From Desulfobulbus alkaliphilus (lineage in GTDB: Bacteria; Desulfobacterota; Desulfobulbia; Desulfobulbales; Desulfobulbaceae): DNA of 64,000 nucleotides. Every line of letters begins with the position of its first letter. Position 1 is the first letter of the stretch. Positions 53,026-62,291 of the stretch are shown one piece after another. The position numbers and the translations under genes were made by a program. The notes under the pieces are model-generated. The model was not told the DNA's origin. It saw nothing but the letters and a program-made list of their open reading frames with translations, and searched no databases. The DNA lies in the NCBI RefSeq assembly GCF_016918545.1, contig NZ_JAFFQC010000016.1, forward strand, positions 1-64,000. The letters are read 5' to 3'.

Positions 53026-54645
53026 TCAAGCGTGGACGCTGATGTTACCCGTTGTTCCGGGCGGCTGGTCGCCGGCTGACTCGGATTCCAGGACAGGGGT
53101 CGAAGGGGTGAAGCTGTTGCGCGGGAAACGGCCCGCCTGCTGCTGTTGGGGATGGTTCTCCTGAAACGGCCGTCCATTGGTGTTGTCTTCGGCGGCAAGG
53201 GTCACCTCTATCTGTTGCAAATGCAACCCCTGCTGCTCCAGGGCTTCACGCAACCGGGGCAGATGACGGTCGATCATTTCCTGAGCCTGGGGGTTCTGAA
53301 CGGTGATATGGGCCTTGATGTTCTCCTGCTCCACTTTGATTTCCATACGCAGCGCGCCCAGTTCACGTGGATGGATCTGGAGGTTGATCGATCCGGAATC
53401 CAACCGCCGGTTTGCCGAGAAATGGGCAATGAGCTGATCGATCACCGTGCCCTCGGGGACCATGATGCCGGAGGGGAGCCGGAGCATGCCCAGTTCGCTC
53501 TGGGGACTGGTTGTGACCGGTGGGGTGGTCATCGTAACATGGGGGAACAAAAGCGGTTCGCTCTCTCCTCCGGTCATTGCCAGGGGGGACGATGCGGTGC
53601 GGATGTCAGAATGACCCTGCTGGACCGATCTTGACGGATCGGATCCTTTGTGTTGATTACTGGTGTTTTCCTGCTGTTGACCGTTTTTTGAATCACTCTC
53701 ACCCTGCGGAACCCTGTTGGGCAGGTTGGCGTGGATATAATGGGCTCTGGTGTCCTGAGGCGAGCCATGAGTTTCGATAACAGGCCTGTTGCCGCTTGCC
53801 GAAGGAGAAGGCATTTCCTCTGTCTGGTTGAATTGGCGGACGATGATGGTTCTACCGCCGTTGTCCCGCATGACAGCAGCTTCGCCCGGATGTTCCTTGA
53901 ATCGGTCGCCGTGACCGACTCCTCGCTCCATAGCCTGTCCTGATCGATGTCCGTTGCCCGTGTTGTCGAATACCGCCAGCGGCGGTATGCCACCATCATG
54001 GCTGACGTTTCGTCCAGAGGCGTTGGTCACCGAGCTTGCAGGAATGTTTGTCAGCTGCGGTCCGGCCTCGACGTTAGCATCCTTGGGCATTGAACCCCTG
54101 GTTCCGGAAGATGCCTCTTTCAGGGTATGGGGGAGCCCTCCGGCAGATTTGGATGCCGCGGGAATCTCCCTGGCGGATCTTTGCTGTACCACGGTATCGC
54201 TATCAGCTAGATGGTTCAGTCCTCTGGCGGAATCTGCTATTGCCGAAATCTCCCTGGCAGATCTTTGCGGTGGCAGATGTTCACCTTTGTCAGATAAAAG
54301 GACATTGGTGAACACGACGGCGGGAGTGGCTGCACTCATTGCTTGCGGCAACGAGGAGACCTCCTCCCCCGGAGCTGGCGGATAAGGATAACCAAGCTGG
54401 CTGAATGGGAATGCCTCGTTATGGGCATCATGTCCCTCCTTGGCGGGGAGGGCGGCGAACAGTGCCATGAGATCGTCTCGCGAGGCTTTTTTCGCGGCGA
54501 TATGCGGGGATATATCGGCCTGTTTATGGGCGGCAGAGATGAGATGGTCAGCAAAAAGGCCCTTTGCTCCGGCTTTGCTGGCCGGTTTTCCATCTGGTGG
54601 CCCACCGGAAAGCATTTCAGCGGATATAAAAGGAGAAAAATGCAT
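53026..54645 (-). CDS. fliK: Hook-length control protein FliK
   Basis: A 539-residue protein with a long, poorly conserved, disordered N-terminal ruler region and a C-terminal Flg_hook domain (IDQLIAHFSANRRLDSGSIN, then LQIHPRELGALRMEIKVEQE). It measures the hook and triggers the FlhB switch. The ruler contains two direct repeats around QRSAREI(S/P)A about 34 residues apart. Position just before flgD-flgE is standard. Confidence 0.92.
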   Translation of the reverse strand: MHFSPFISAEMLSGGPPDGKPASKAGAKGLFADHLISAAHKQADISPHIAAKKASRDDLMALFAALPAKEGHDAHNEAFPFSQLGYPYPPAPGEEVSSLPQAMSAATPAVVFTNVLLSDKGEHLPPQRSAREISAIADSARGLNHLADSDTVVQQRSAREIPAASKSAGGLPHTLKEASSGTRGSMPKDANVEAGPQLTNIPASSVTNASGRNVSHDGGIPPLAVFDNTGNGHRSGQAMERGVGHGDRFKEHPGEAAVMRDNGGRTIIVRQFNQTEEMPSPSASGNRPVIETHGSPQDTRAHYIHANLPNRVPQGESDSKNGQQQENTSNQHKGSDPSRSVQQGHSDIRTASSPLAMTGGESEPLLFPHVTMTTPPVTTSPQSELGMLRLPSGIMVPEGTVIDQLIAHFSANRRLDSGSINLQIHPRELGALRMEIKVEQENIKAHITVQNPQAQEMIDRHLPRLREALEQQGLHLQQIEVTLAAEDNTNGRPFQENHPQQQQAGRFPRNSFTPSTPVLESESAGDQPPGTTGNISVHA

Positions 54646-54648
54646 GGG

Positions 54649-55164
54649 TTACCGGTTGTCCAAGGTTGAAAAGGCTCGGGTCAGGCTGGCAGCTTTTTCC
54701 CGTTCCATGTTATTGAGAACACCGGCGGCTGCTTTGGTCCGCATTGCCCCGAGAATGGCCACGGCCAGTTGCTCATCAATGGATGCCATAACCTGCGCTG
54801 CTTTCTCTGCATTCATTCGTTCATACATCCGGGCCAGTTCCTCAATACGATTGAGTTCCTCTGCCTCCTTTTCCGCAAGCAGTGCTTCGATCTGTTGGCG
54901 GAGTTGGTTGAGTTGTCCGATTCTCTTATCGACCTCCTCTTCCAAGACCTTTAGCTCCATTTTTCTGTTTTCCAGCTCAGCTCGTTTTTGCGCCAGGGAG
55001 CCACTGTCTGGTGCACGCAACGATTCCATCAATCGGCGTTCTTCCACGGATTGGAATGGTCCCGTTCCGTCCGGTATGGAGGATTCGTCAGGCTGGGCTT
55101 CGGCGGTGATCGACATGGCAAGGGTCAGCTTGAAAAGCAATAGGATGAAAAAAACATGTTTCAT
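54649..55164 (-). CDS. motE: MotE-type stator chaperone
   Basis: A 171-residue protein with a signal peptide (FFILLLFKLTLAMSITAEA), a long coiled coil (LENRKMELKVLEEEVDKRIG and onward) and a C-terminal MgtE_N-like domain (MYERMNAEKAAQVMASIDEQ). Such proteins between fliJ and fliK act as periplasmic chaperones of MotC in some bacteria; in others the role is unknown. Directly followed by fliK with a three-base gap. Confidence 0.8.
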   Translation of the reverse strand: MKHVFFILLLFKLTLAMSITAEAQPDESSIPDGTGPFQSVEERRLMESLRAPDSGSLAQKRAELENRKMELKVLEEEVDKRIGQLNQLRQQIEALLAEKEAEELNRIEELARMYERMNAEKAAQVMASIDEQLAVAILGAMRTKAAAGVLNNMEREKAASLTRAFSTLDNR

Positions 55165-55213
55165 GATCAGTGGCCGGCCGTTACGGGCTGCTGGTCCTCA
55201 ATAGCTATTTTTT

Positions 55214-55666
55214 TTATGATGTACCCGAGTCTCCCTGCCGTCCATGGGAAAGGACGGCGATTTCGTCGAGCATGGCGGCTTCTTTTCGGGCAAGGCTGTT
55301 TCTGAAGGCTGTATTCTGTTGTTCCCGCAATTTTTCCATCACCTTTCTGTCCTTGCTCGCACTGACCAGTTGTTGCCGTTTTTTTGTGACCATGATTTGA
55401 TGCTTGTCAAAGTCTTTTTGACGGCGGATGATCTCCTCTTGAACCAGACGTATTCTTCGTTCAAAAAGCAGGAGACGGTCGGAGTTGGTGCCATGTTCGC
55501 TTTCCCGGCGCAGGTCCTTGTGCAGGGCCGCCAGTTCGTCCTGCGAGCGTAACAAAGCCTCCTCTAGTCGGGTCGCCTGTTCCAGGGCGCGATGCAAATT
55601 TTTTCTGGCAACGTCTTCCAGTTGTTGTCGATATTTGAGGACAGCGTGCATAGTGAAGGGTTTCAT
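55214..55666 (-). CDS. fliJ: Export chaperone-escort FliJ
   Basis: A 150-residue, entirely coiled-coil protein (LKYRQQLEDVARKNLHRALE, then FERRIRLVQEEIIRRQKDFD). FliJ inserts into the FliI hexamer and links it to FlhA. Conservation is low but the start overlaps the fliI stop by four bases and the order is canonical. Confidence 0.88.
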   Translation of the reverse strand: MKPFTMHAVLKYRQQLEDVARKNLHRALEQATRLEEALLRSQDELAALHKDLRRESEHGTNSDRLLLFERRIRLVQEEIIRRQKDFDKHQIMVTKKRQQLVSASKDRKVMEKLREQQNTAFRNSLARKEAAMLDEIAVLSHGRQGDSGTS

Positions 55667-57048
55667 GGCGTATCTTGAACCGGTTGATCAGTTTTTCTTC
55701 GGTCATATCCTTTGCGACCGGCTCGACGACGGTCAGTGCCCTGGCGGTCACTGACCAGTTCACCCAGGGTGGTGATGGTTTCCTCCAGTGAAGAGGTTTC
55801 CGAGAATTTCTGGGCCAGGAAGGCATTGATGGCATCAATGCGGGAAAGAGCGTAATCGATTTTTTTATTGCTGCCGGCCGCGTAGGCGCCAATGTTAATC
55901 AGATCCTCGGATTCGCGGTAGACGGCCAGGACGCTGCGTATTTTACCGGCCAGTTCCTGGTGTCTGGGGGAGGTGATTTCCCGCATCACCCTGCTGGCCG
56001 ACATCATGATATCAATGGCCGGGTAATGGTTTTTGGCGGCTATGTTGCGGGAGAGGACAATGTGACCATCCAGGATGGAACGGACTGCATCCGCGACCGG
56101 TTCGGTGAGGTCATCACCGTCGACCAGGACAGTGTACAGTCCGGTAATCGAACCCTGATCCTGGAAATTACCGGCCCTTTCCAGTAATTTCGGCAGGGTG
56201 GCAAAGACACTGGGAGTGTATCCCTTGGTGGTGGGGGGTTCGCCGATGGAAAGGCCGATTTCCCGCATGGCCATGGCAAACCGGGTGATGGAATCCATCA
56301 TCAGCAGGACATTTTTTCCCTGGTTGGAAAAGTACTCGGCAACGGCAGTGGCGACAAAGGCGCCACGCATGCGCAGGAGCGGTGATTGATCCGAGGTGAC
56401 AGCAATGATGACTGATCGTTGCAGACCTTCCGGACCAAGGTTACGTTCGATGAACTCCTTGACCTCCCGACCACGTTCACCGATCAAGGCGATGACATTG
56501 ACATCGGCCCTGGCAAAATTGGCCATCATGCCGAGCAGGACACTCTTGCCGACTCCTGATCCGGCTAAAATGCCCATTCTCTGGCCGATACCACAAGTCA
56601 GCAGGCCATTGATAGCTCGGATTCCAAGGTCAAGGGGCTGGCTGATGGTCTGACGTTGCATGGGGCCGGGCGGTAGGGAATACAGTGCTTTTTCCCGGGG
56701 TAATAACAGCGGCGGACCCTGGTCGAGTGGTTGGGCCATGCCGTCGAGGATCCGGCCGAGGAGAGCTTCCCCCACGTTGATAACAGCCTGTTCTTTTTTG
56801 ACCCGGATTCGACTACCGGGGCCGAGGCCACGGATTTCCCCCAGCGGCATCAGTAAAGCCCGGTCACTATTGAAACCGACAATCTCGGCGGGAACAGGTC
56901 GCCCGCCCTTTAACGGGGAGATTTCGCAGAGGCTGCCGATGGAAGAGCGCGGACAGGAGCCTTCGACAACCAAGCCGACGATGCGGTGTACCTTACCATA
57001 AATGCATAGAGGAGAAAAACGATCAAGAGAAGCATGGATGTAGGCCAT
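55663..57048 (-). CDS. fliI: Flagellum-specific ATPase FliI
   Basis: A 461-residue F1-beta-like ATPase with Walker A GSGVGKS at about 163-169, the Walker B region NVLLMMDSITRFAMAMREI and SIGEPPTTKGYTPSVF. It powers early export steps with FliH. I used the ATG at 57048 rather than a TTG two codons earlier. Confidence 0.97.
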   Translation of the reverse strand: MAYIHASLDRFSPLCIYGKVHRIVGLVVEGSCPRSSIGSLCEISPLKGGRPVPAEIVGFNSDRALLMPLGEIRGLGPGSRIRVKKEQAVINVGEALLGRILDGMAQPLDQGPPLLLPREKALYSLPPGPMQRQTISQPLDLGIRAINGLLTCGIGQRMGILAGSGVGKSVLLGMMANFARADVNVIALIGERGREVKEFIERNLGPEGLQRSVIIAVTSDQSPLLRMRGAFVATAVAEYFSNQGKNVLLMMDSITRFAMAMREIGLSIGEPPTTKGYTPSVFATLPKLLERAGNFQDQGSITGLYTVLVDGDDLTEPVADAVRSILDGHIVLSRNIAAKNHYPAIDIMMSASRVMREITSPRHQELAGKIRSVLAVYRESEDLINIGAYAAGSNKKIDYALSRIDAINAFLAQKFSETSSLEETITTLGELVSDRQGTDRRRAGRKGYDRRKTDQPVQDTP

Positions 57049-57119
57049 GGGCAACGGTGGTCCTGTATGTACAGATAGTGGTGGGTCAAGGCGATTGCGG
57101 TCGAAAGGTGGTTTGGACG

Positions 57120-57854
57120 CTACTCCTCCTCATCTTCCTCCGTGTGTGGCAGGATATCAGCTTGTTCTTCAAGGAAATCCTTCAGGTTTTCAAGCTGGGT
57201 TTCAATGGTCGCGTCCACAAGGCAAATTTTTGATTCCACCAGGCAACCTCCTCGGGTGATGGTATCGTCGGTTTTAAAAACGATACGCTCCAGGCCGCGA
57301 ATGGCGGCGATGATCTCAGGAGCTTTTTCCTCGGCAAAGACCAGGTCATCGGGATGGAGAGAGACGTAAAATTCCTCGCTGGTAATTGCCTGCTCCAGTG
57401 CAGCTTCAAGAGTGGCGGCAATGATGTTACGCGGCGTGTCCAGTTCCCGGGCAATGATTTTGCGGCTCAAGGCAATGATCAGGTTGATCATTTCCCCCCT
57501 GCTCTGGCGGAGCAGTTCCTTGCGCTGTTTGTCAATTTTTTGGCTTGCTTCGGCGAAAGCCTGGCATGTTGTCATAAAATCGGCTTGACTCCGTGCGGCC
57601 TGGTCAGCCACACCCTGGTTGTATGCTTCTTCTCTGATCGCCTCGACATCGATGGAAGGTTGAGGTTGCGCTTCGGGCTGTGGATCGGGTTGTAGATCAG
57701 GCTGTGCACCCTCGTAATCCTGTTCAGGTTCAGGCTGGACGGAATTGACGGGTGCCGAGGGGTTTTCAGTGACCACGGGGCCGGCAATGGTGCATCGAAC
57801 CAGGGGTATGGGAATGAAGAGAGGGTCAGCTTTGAAAAATTTAGACGAACTCAT
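57120..57854 (-). CDS. fliH: FliI regulator FliH
   Basis: A 244-residue protein with an acidic, Pro/Gln-rich N-terminus containing the repeats PDLQPDPQPEAQPQP, a coiled-coil middle and a C-terminal FliH domain (FYVSLHPDDLVFAEEKAPEI, then GGCLVESKICLVDATIETQL). It tethers FliI to the C ring. The ATG at 57854 overlaps fliG by 14 bases. Confidence 0.92.
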   Translation of the reverse strand: MSSSKFFKADPLFIPIPLVRCTIAGPVVTENPSAPVNSVQPEPEQDYEGAQPDLQPDPQPEAQPQPSIDVEAIREEAYNQGVADQAARSQADFMTTCQAFAEASQKIDKQRKELLRQSRGEMINLIIALSRKIIARELDTPRNIIAATLEAALEQAITSEEFYVSLHPDDLVFAEEKAPEIIAAIRGLERIVFKTDDTITRGGCLVESKICLVDATIETQLENLKDFLEEQADILPHTEEDEEE

Positions 57855-58848
57855 CACCACTGCCTCTGCCAAGAACTAATTTCCCTTCTTCCTCGAGTTT
57901 CATGGCGATTCTGACAATGGTCTGCTGCATGGCCTCGACCTCTGACAAGCGAACCGGCCCCATGGTTTCCAGGTCGTCCTTGATCATGTCGGCCGCTCGA
58001 TTCGACATGTTGGCAAAAATTTTCTCCTTGATTTCATCAGTGGCCGTTTTCAGAGCCAGGGTCAGTGAGTCGTTATTGACCTCCCGCAGGATCATCTGGA
58101 TAGAGCGACCATCGAGGGCGCATAGATCTTCGAAAGTGAACATCATCTTGCGAATTGCTTCAGCCATGTCCGGATCGATCTCTTCGAGGTTTTCGAGGAT
58201 TTCCGTATCAAGATTGTCCGTCATGATGTCGAGGATTTCAACCACTTTCTTGATGCCGCCGACTTGCCGCTGTTCCTGGGCGCCGACCACGATACCGATT
58301 TCCTTGCTCAGCGCATCTTCAATACGGTCGATTACTTCCGGGGAAACCGTGTCCAGCGTGGCGATCCTGTGGATGACATCCGCCCGTTTTTCTTCCGGCA
58401 GGCTGGCGATAATGGCACTGGCGTGCTCCACCACCTGAGTGGACAGGACCAGGGCCAGGGTCTGGGGATGTTCACGTTCGAGCAGTCCGGCGACCATGGA
58501 TGGTTGCATTTTCGCGATGGTTTCCAGTGGGCGCGCCTCGGTTCCGGAGATAAACTGGCGCATAAGACTTGATTCCCTGTCCTTGTTCCCTGTACTGGCG
58601 ATCAGTTTTTTGGCGAACTCCTGCCCCTTGACCACGACCCCGACCTGGTTTTCGGCGGCCATTTCAAAATCTTCGAGCACCCTGATTTTGATTTCTTCCG
58701 GAATATGATCGATTTTGGACATGCAGCGCGTCACCTTGAAGATTTCTTCGTCGGTTAACTCCCGCAACAGCTTGGCCGCGGTCTCTTCGCCGAGACAAAT
58801 CAGGAGAATGGCCGCTTTTTTCAGGCCCGTCAGTTTTTCCGGAGCCAT
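57841..58848 (-). CDS. fliG: Rotor switch protein FliG
   Basis: A 335-residue protein with the three FliG domains: the N-terminal part that binds FliF (LTGLKKAAILLICLGEETAA), the EHPQTLALVLS armadillo motif, and the C-terminal torque domain with charged helix (GRSIQMILREVNNDSLTLAL). Length is standard. Confidence 0.98.
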   Translation of the reverse strand: MAPEKLTGLKKAAILLICLGEETAAKLLRELTDEEIFKVTRCMSKIDHIPEEIKIRVLEDFEMAAENQVGVVVKGQEFAKKLIASTGNKDRESSLMRQFISGTEARPLETIAKMQPSMVAGLLEREHPQTLALVLSTQVVEHASAIIASLPEEKRADVIHRIATLDTVSPEVIDRIEDALSKEIGIVVGAQEQRQVGGIKKVVEILDIMTDNLDTEILENLEEIDPDMAEAIRKMMFTFEDLCALDGRSIQMILREVNNDSLTLALKTATDEIKEKIFANMSNRAADMIKDDLETMGPVRLSEVEAMQQTIVRIAMKLEEEGKLVLGRGSGDEFV

Positions 58849-58895
58849 GGATCCCTGTTTCTATGCATGGTGGCAGTTCGGTTCAGTATCTGTCA

Positions 58896-60494
58896 TCAGC
58901 CTTTTTCTTGAATCCAGCCACGGAGGACATGCGCGTTGAAGGCCGGATCGGCGTCGACTGAGTTCTTGATCTTATCCAGCATGTTGTCCCGGGCTGGAGC
59001 GTGAACTTTGTCAGTGGGGGTGGTTTCAGCCTGCTCCGCTTCCAGTTGCGCCACCGTCTTGTAATGCTTGGTGACGTCACGCTTGAGGGTGGTGACGAGG
59101 GGGCGGATCAGCAGGAAATAGAGCAGCAGTCCTCCCAGCAGGAGAATGCCATAGCGAATAAGCGGCATGTATTGATACAGGGTGGCCGCGGCAAACCACT
59201 CGGTATCGAGTTCGTCGATTGGATCCAGGAAAGGCATGGACGTGACCTCGATACTGTCTCCCCGGGCTCTGTCCAGTCCCAGGGCCGAGGCCACCATGTT
59301 TTCCAAGGCTTTCAGTTCTTCCTCTGTCCTTGGTAACGCTGTCTCCGTTTCATCATTGGTGACTGGAGTTACTCTGTCGGCAACCAGGACCGAGACCGAG
59401 AGCCGGTTCACTGTGCCGACCGGAAGGGTGGTCTTGGAGACGATCTTGCTGATTTCGTAATTGGTGGTGCGCTGGGATCGACTGGAAGGCGGCATGGCTC
59501 CCATACCCATGGCGGCGTTCCCATCAAGATTCGCCTGGACACCGGGTATGCCTCCGACCAGCTCTGCACCTGATTTTTCCTCGCTCACCTGTTCGCTGCG
59601 GATCACGGGATCATCGGGGTCAAAAATTTCCTCAACTTTTTCCGTTTGTGAAAAATCGAGAGTGGCAGTGACCCGTACCATGGAGTTGCCGGGGCCAAGT
59701 GATCTGTTGAGGAGCGCCTGAGCCCGCTCCTCCAGACGCTGCTCGACCATCAATTGAAACTCGAGCATGTCCGGGGAGAGCGAAGCCCCAGCTAGACCTC
59801 TGCCGTCAATCCGGGACAAGACGTTGCCATTATGGTCGATGACGGTCACCTGTTCGGGATCCAGTCCTTCGATGGAACTGGAAACCAGATGGATTATACC
59901 TTCGACTTGCGCTTCTCCCAGTCTTCTGCCAGGGCCAAGACGGAGAAGAACAGAGGCGGTGGCCGGTTGTTGCTGGTCCCTGAATAAACGTTTTTCCGGT
60001 AAGGCAAGGTGGACCCTGGCTGTTTCCACTGGGCCGAGAGCAGCTATGGTCCTGGCCAGCTCTCCTTGTAATGCTCTTGCATAATTGACTTTTTGAACAA
60101 AATCGGTGATGGCGAACGATTGTTGGTCAAAAATTTCAAAACCGACACCACCGCCTTGAGGCAGTCCGGCCGAAGCCATGGCGAGGCGGGTTTCATAGAT
60201 GTTTTTTGCCGGGACCATAATGGTACGACCATTGTCGGCCAGGCGATAGGGAATGTTCTGACCTTTCAGCCAATCGACCATGGCGGAGGCATCGGTTTCG
60301 GCAAGGTTTCCATAGAGCCTCTGGTAGTCGACAACCCTGGCTTGAATGATGATAAAGGCGAAAAGGCTCAGGCAGATCAACGTGACGGCAGCCAGTGATA
60401 TTTGCCTGGAGAGAGGCCACCCGCCAATCGTGGCAACGAGTATCTGCCAGCCGTTTTTTGATTTTTGGGGAGTAACTTCGGTCTGTTCCGCCAT
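58896..60494 (-). CDS. fliF: MS-ring protein FliF
   Basis: A 532-residue membrane protein with two membrane helices (QISLAAVTLICLSLFAFIII and YMPLIRYGILLLGGLLLYFL) enclosing the ring-building YscJ/FliF domains (YARALQGELARTIAALGPVE, then ARVHLALPEKRLFRDQQQPA). The C-terminus binds FliG. It starts the long fliF-to-flgE operon after a 386-base gap. Confidence 0.98.
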   Translation of the reverse strand: MAEQTEVTPQKSKNGWQILVATIGGWPLSRQISLAAVTLICLSLFAFIIIQARVVDYQRLYGNLAETDASAMVDWLKGQNIPYRLADNGRTIMVPAKNIYETRLAMASAGLPQGGGVGFEIFDQQSFAITDFVQKVNYARALQGELARTIAALGPVETARVHLALPEKRLFRDQQQPATASVLLRLGPGRRLGEAQVEGIIHLVSSSIEGLDPEQVTVIDHNGNVLSRIDGRGLAGASLSPDMLEFQLMVEQRLEERAQALLNRSLGPGNSMVRVTATLDFSQTEKVEEIFDPDDPVIRSEQVSEEKSGAELVGGIPGVQANLDGNAAMGMGAMPPSSRSQRTTNYEISKIVSKTTLPVGTVNRLSVSVLVADRVTPVTNDETETALPRTEEELKALENMVASALGLDRARGDSIEVTSMPFLDPIDELDTEWFAAATLYQYMPLIRYGILLLGGLLLYFLLIRPLVTTLKRDVTKHYKTVAQLEAEQAETTPTDKVHAPARDNMLDKIKNSVDADPAFNAHVLRGWIQEKG

Positions 60495-60880
60495 GGTGCA
60501 TTCCTGTGGGTACCGTTAGAGTCTCTTGATGTGGCAGAGCACTGTTGTTATCGACAGTGCATGATGTACATAATCCATGCCAGGTAACCCTGCGCAACCT
60601 CAGCGAGGGGCAGGTCCATTGCCTGTGGCAGTAGCAGTTTTCGGGGCATCGATCATGAATCTTGAATCCGTGATGGCTGGACGCTTGTTTTGGATATATC
60701 CTGTTGTTATTTCAGTTGAATCCTTGACAATACCCTTCACCATCCGCCCTTCGGGGCGTACGCTCACGGATTCAGGATGAAGTTTGGACCCGTGAAGTCT
60801 GGACCCATGCTGTTCATTGTGCTCCTATGATCATCTGCTTGCCGGTGGAAAAAGCGTTTTCATGAAAAAATATTGGTTGA
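60495..60880. other. Gap between fliE and fliF
   Basis: The gap holds the dispersed element at 60661-60776. I see no FliA-type or sigma-54-type promoter for fliF here; transcription may come from flgB upstream. Confidence 0.6.
60661..60776. repeat. Dispersed intergenic element between fliE and fliF
   Basis: About 116 bases, the cleanest copy: CTTGAATCCGTGATGGCTGG at one end and CGCTCACGGATTCAGG at the other, with TTTTGGATATATCCTGTTGT inside. TGAATCCGTGA and TCACGGATTCA are perfect inverted ends. Confidence 0.8.
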
Positions 60881-61177
60881 TCAGACCTGCATTCGCATAA
60901 TTTCCTGGTATGCTTCGAGAGCTTTGTTGCGGACTTGCACCATGTATCGCAAGGAAATATCTGCTTTTTCTATTGCAATCATGGCCTCATGCAGATTCTT
61001 TTCACCTCCGCCGTGCACCTGCTGCACGCGCTGGTCACTAACCTGCTGTTGCAGGTTGGTTTCGTTCACCAACGTTTTCAACATGGAGCCGAACGCGGAT
61101 TCAGCCTGAGAGAAATCACTGATAGGCGCGGGTTGAACCTGGTTGAGAAAAGGGGCGGCATCCGGGAGAATTTTCAT
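60881..61177 (-). CDS. fliE: MS-ring/rod junction protein FliE
   Basis: A 98-residue protein with the FliE pattern (FGSMLKTLVNETNLQQQVSD, then GEKNLHEAMIAIEKADISLR). It joins the MS ring to the rod. It follows flgC by three bases, completing flgB-flgC-fliE. Confidence 0.96.
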   Translation of the reverse strand: MKILPDAAPFLNQVQPAPISDFSQAESAFGSMLKTLVNETNLQQQVSDQRVQQVHGGGEKNLHEAMIAIEKADISLRYMVQVRNKALEAYQEIMRMQV

Positions 61178-61180
61178 TTG

Positions 61181-61618
61181 TTATCTTCCTATTTCCAGGG
61201 CCTTCATGGCCATCCGTTTTGCAGACTTGATTGTAGTGGCATTGGCCTCATACGAGCGTGTTGCTGATTTCATGTCCACCATTTCCTTGAGAATGCTGAC
61301 ATTGGGCATTTCCACGTACCCGTCTTCCCGGGCGTCCGGATGTGTTGGGTCGTAACGAAGTTGAGGCGGTTCCGGATCTTCTATGATTCTGGCGACCTTG
61401 ACACCCTGCGCCTGGCCACGTTCGAGCAGAGACTGCTGTAACTGATGCCTGAACGGCAGGTTTTCGGTTTGAAATACCACGGATTTTTTCTTGTACGGAC
61501 CGCCCTCAGGGGTTGAAGTGGCCTCGGCGTTGGCCAGATTTGAACTGATCGTGTTCAGTCGTATGGTTTGGGCTTTCATGCCGGAGGCTGCAATGTCAAA
61601 GGTGGTAAAAATATCCAT
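61181..61618 (-). CDS. flgC: Proximal rod protein FlgC
   Basis: A 145-residue rod protein: FDIAASGMKAQTIRLNTISS and NLANAEATSTPEGGPYKKKS at the N-terminus and YVEMPNVSILKEMVDMKSAT at the C-terminus. Canonical length. Confidence 0.97.
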   Translation of the reverse strand: MDIFTTFDIAASGMKAQTIRLNTISSNLANAEATSTPEGGPYKKKSVVFQTENLPFRHQLQQSLLERGQAQGVKVARIIEDPEPPQLRYDPTHPDAREDGYVEMPNVSILKEMVDMKSATRSYEANATTIKSAKRMAMKALEIGR

Positions 61619-61656
61619 GGGGTGTACTCCAGTACGTTTTAAAATTTACAAGCAAA

Positions 61657-62070
61657 TTACATGCCACCGCTTGCAGCGTATTTAAGCATTGCCAGTTTTT
61701 TGTTGAGCATGGTAATCGCTGCTTCATAGAGAATTTGATTTTCCGAGAGTTTGATCATTTCGTGGTCAACACTGACGGTATTTTCGTCACCAATACCGGT
61801 ATTGTCCCGTTTGATACTGATGGTACCGCTTACCTGGTCAATGCTGGTGGAAGACAAAGGGATATGCCTGGGGTGGGCTGATACCATCGTCAGCTCTCCA
61901 CCGGAGAGGACCGATTTCAACTGTTCTTCAAAGGAGAAGGAGCGTGCGGAAAAACCCGGAGTTTCGGCATTGGCAATGTTGGAACCAATGATTTCCTGAT
62001 TCTTTGAGCGCAGGTCCAGCACCTTGTGGAGCAGTTGCATGGTGGTGTCGAATTGATGTATTTTCGGCAT
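61657..62070 (-). CDS. flgB: Proximal rod protein FlgB
   Basis: A 137-residue rod protein with LDLRSKNQEIIGSNIANAET followed by PGFSARSFSFEEQL, and NKKLAMLKYAASGGM at the end. It is the first gene of the flagellar structural series; the 221-base gap upstream shows no confident promoter. Confidence 0.96.
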   Translation of the reverse strand: MPKIHQFDTTMQLLHKVLDLRSKNQEIIGSNIANAETPGFSARSFSFEEQLKSVLSGGELTMVSAHPRHIPLSSTSIDQVSGTISIKRDNTGIGDENTVSVDHEMIKLSENQILYEAAITMLNKKLAMLKYAASGGM

Positions 62071-62291
62071 GATTTTTCCGCTGTCCTGTTATTGCTTGAG
62101 ATTGCTTGAGGAAAGTTTTGTTAATTCTTGCTGAACCCTTGTCTTGAGACGATTCTATTTTCGTGATTCCAGATTATACCGTCATATGGATTCCCTTGGG
62201 ATCTATGCTGAATTTCTACGTTCGAACGAATCGAGGTGCCTTGATGGCGAACAGAAAATCTCGTTTTCAAAATGGACACTGACGGGTGTCT

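Noticed and set aside
62215-62250. Possible sigma-54 promoter upstream of flgB
   Set aside because: The minus strand has AGGCACCTCGATTCG, where the -12 GC is replaced by CG; the essential dinucleotide is missing.
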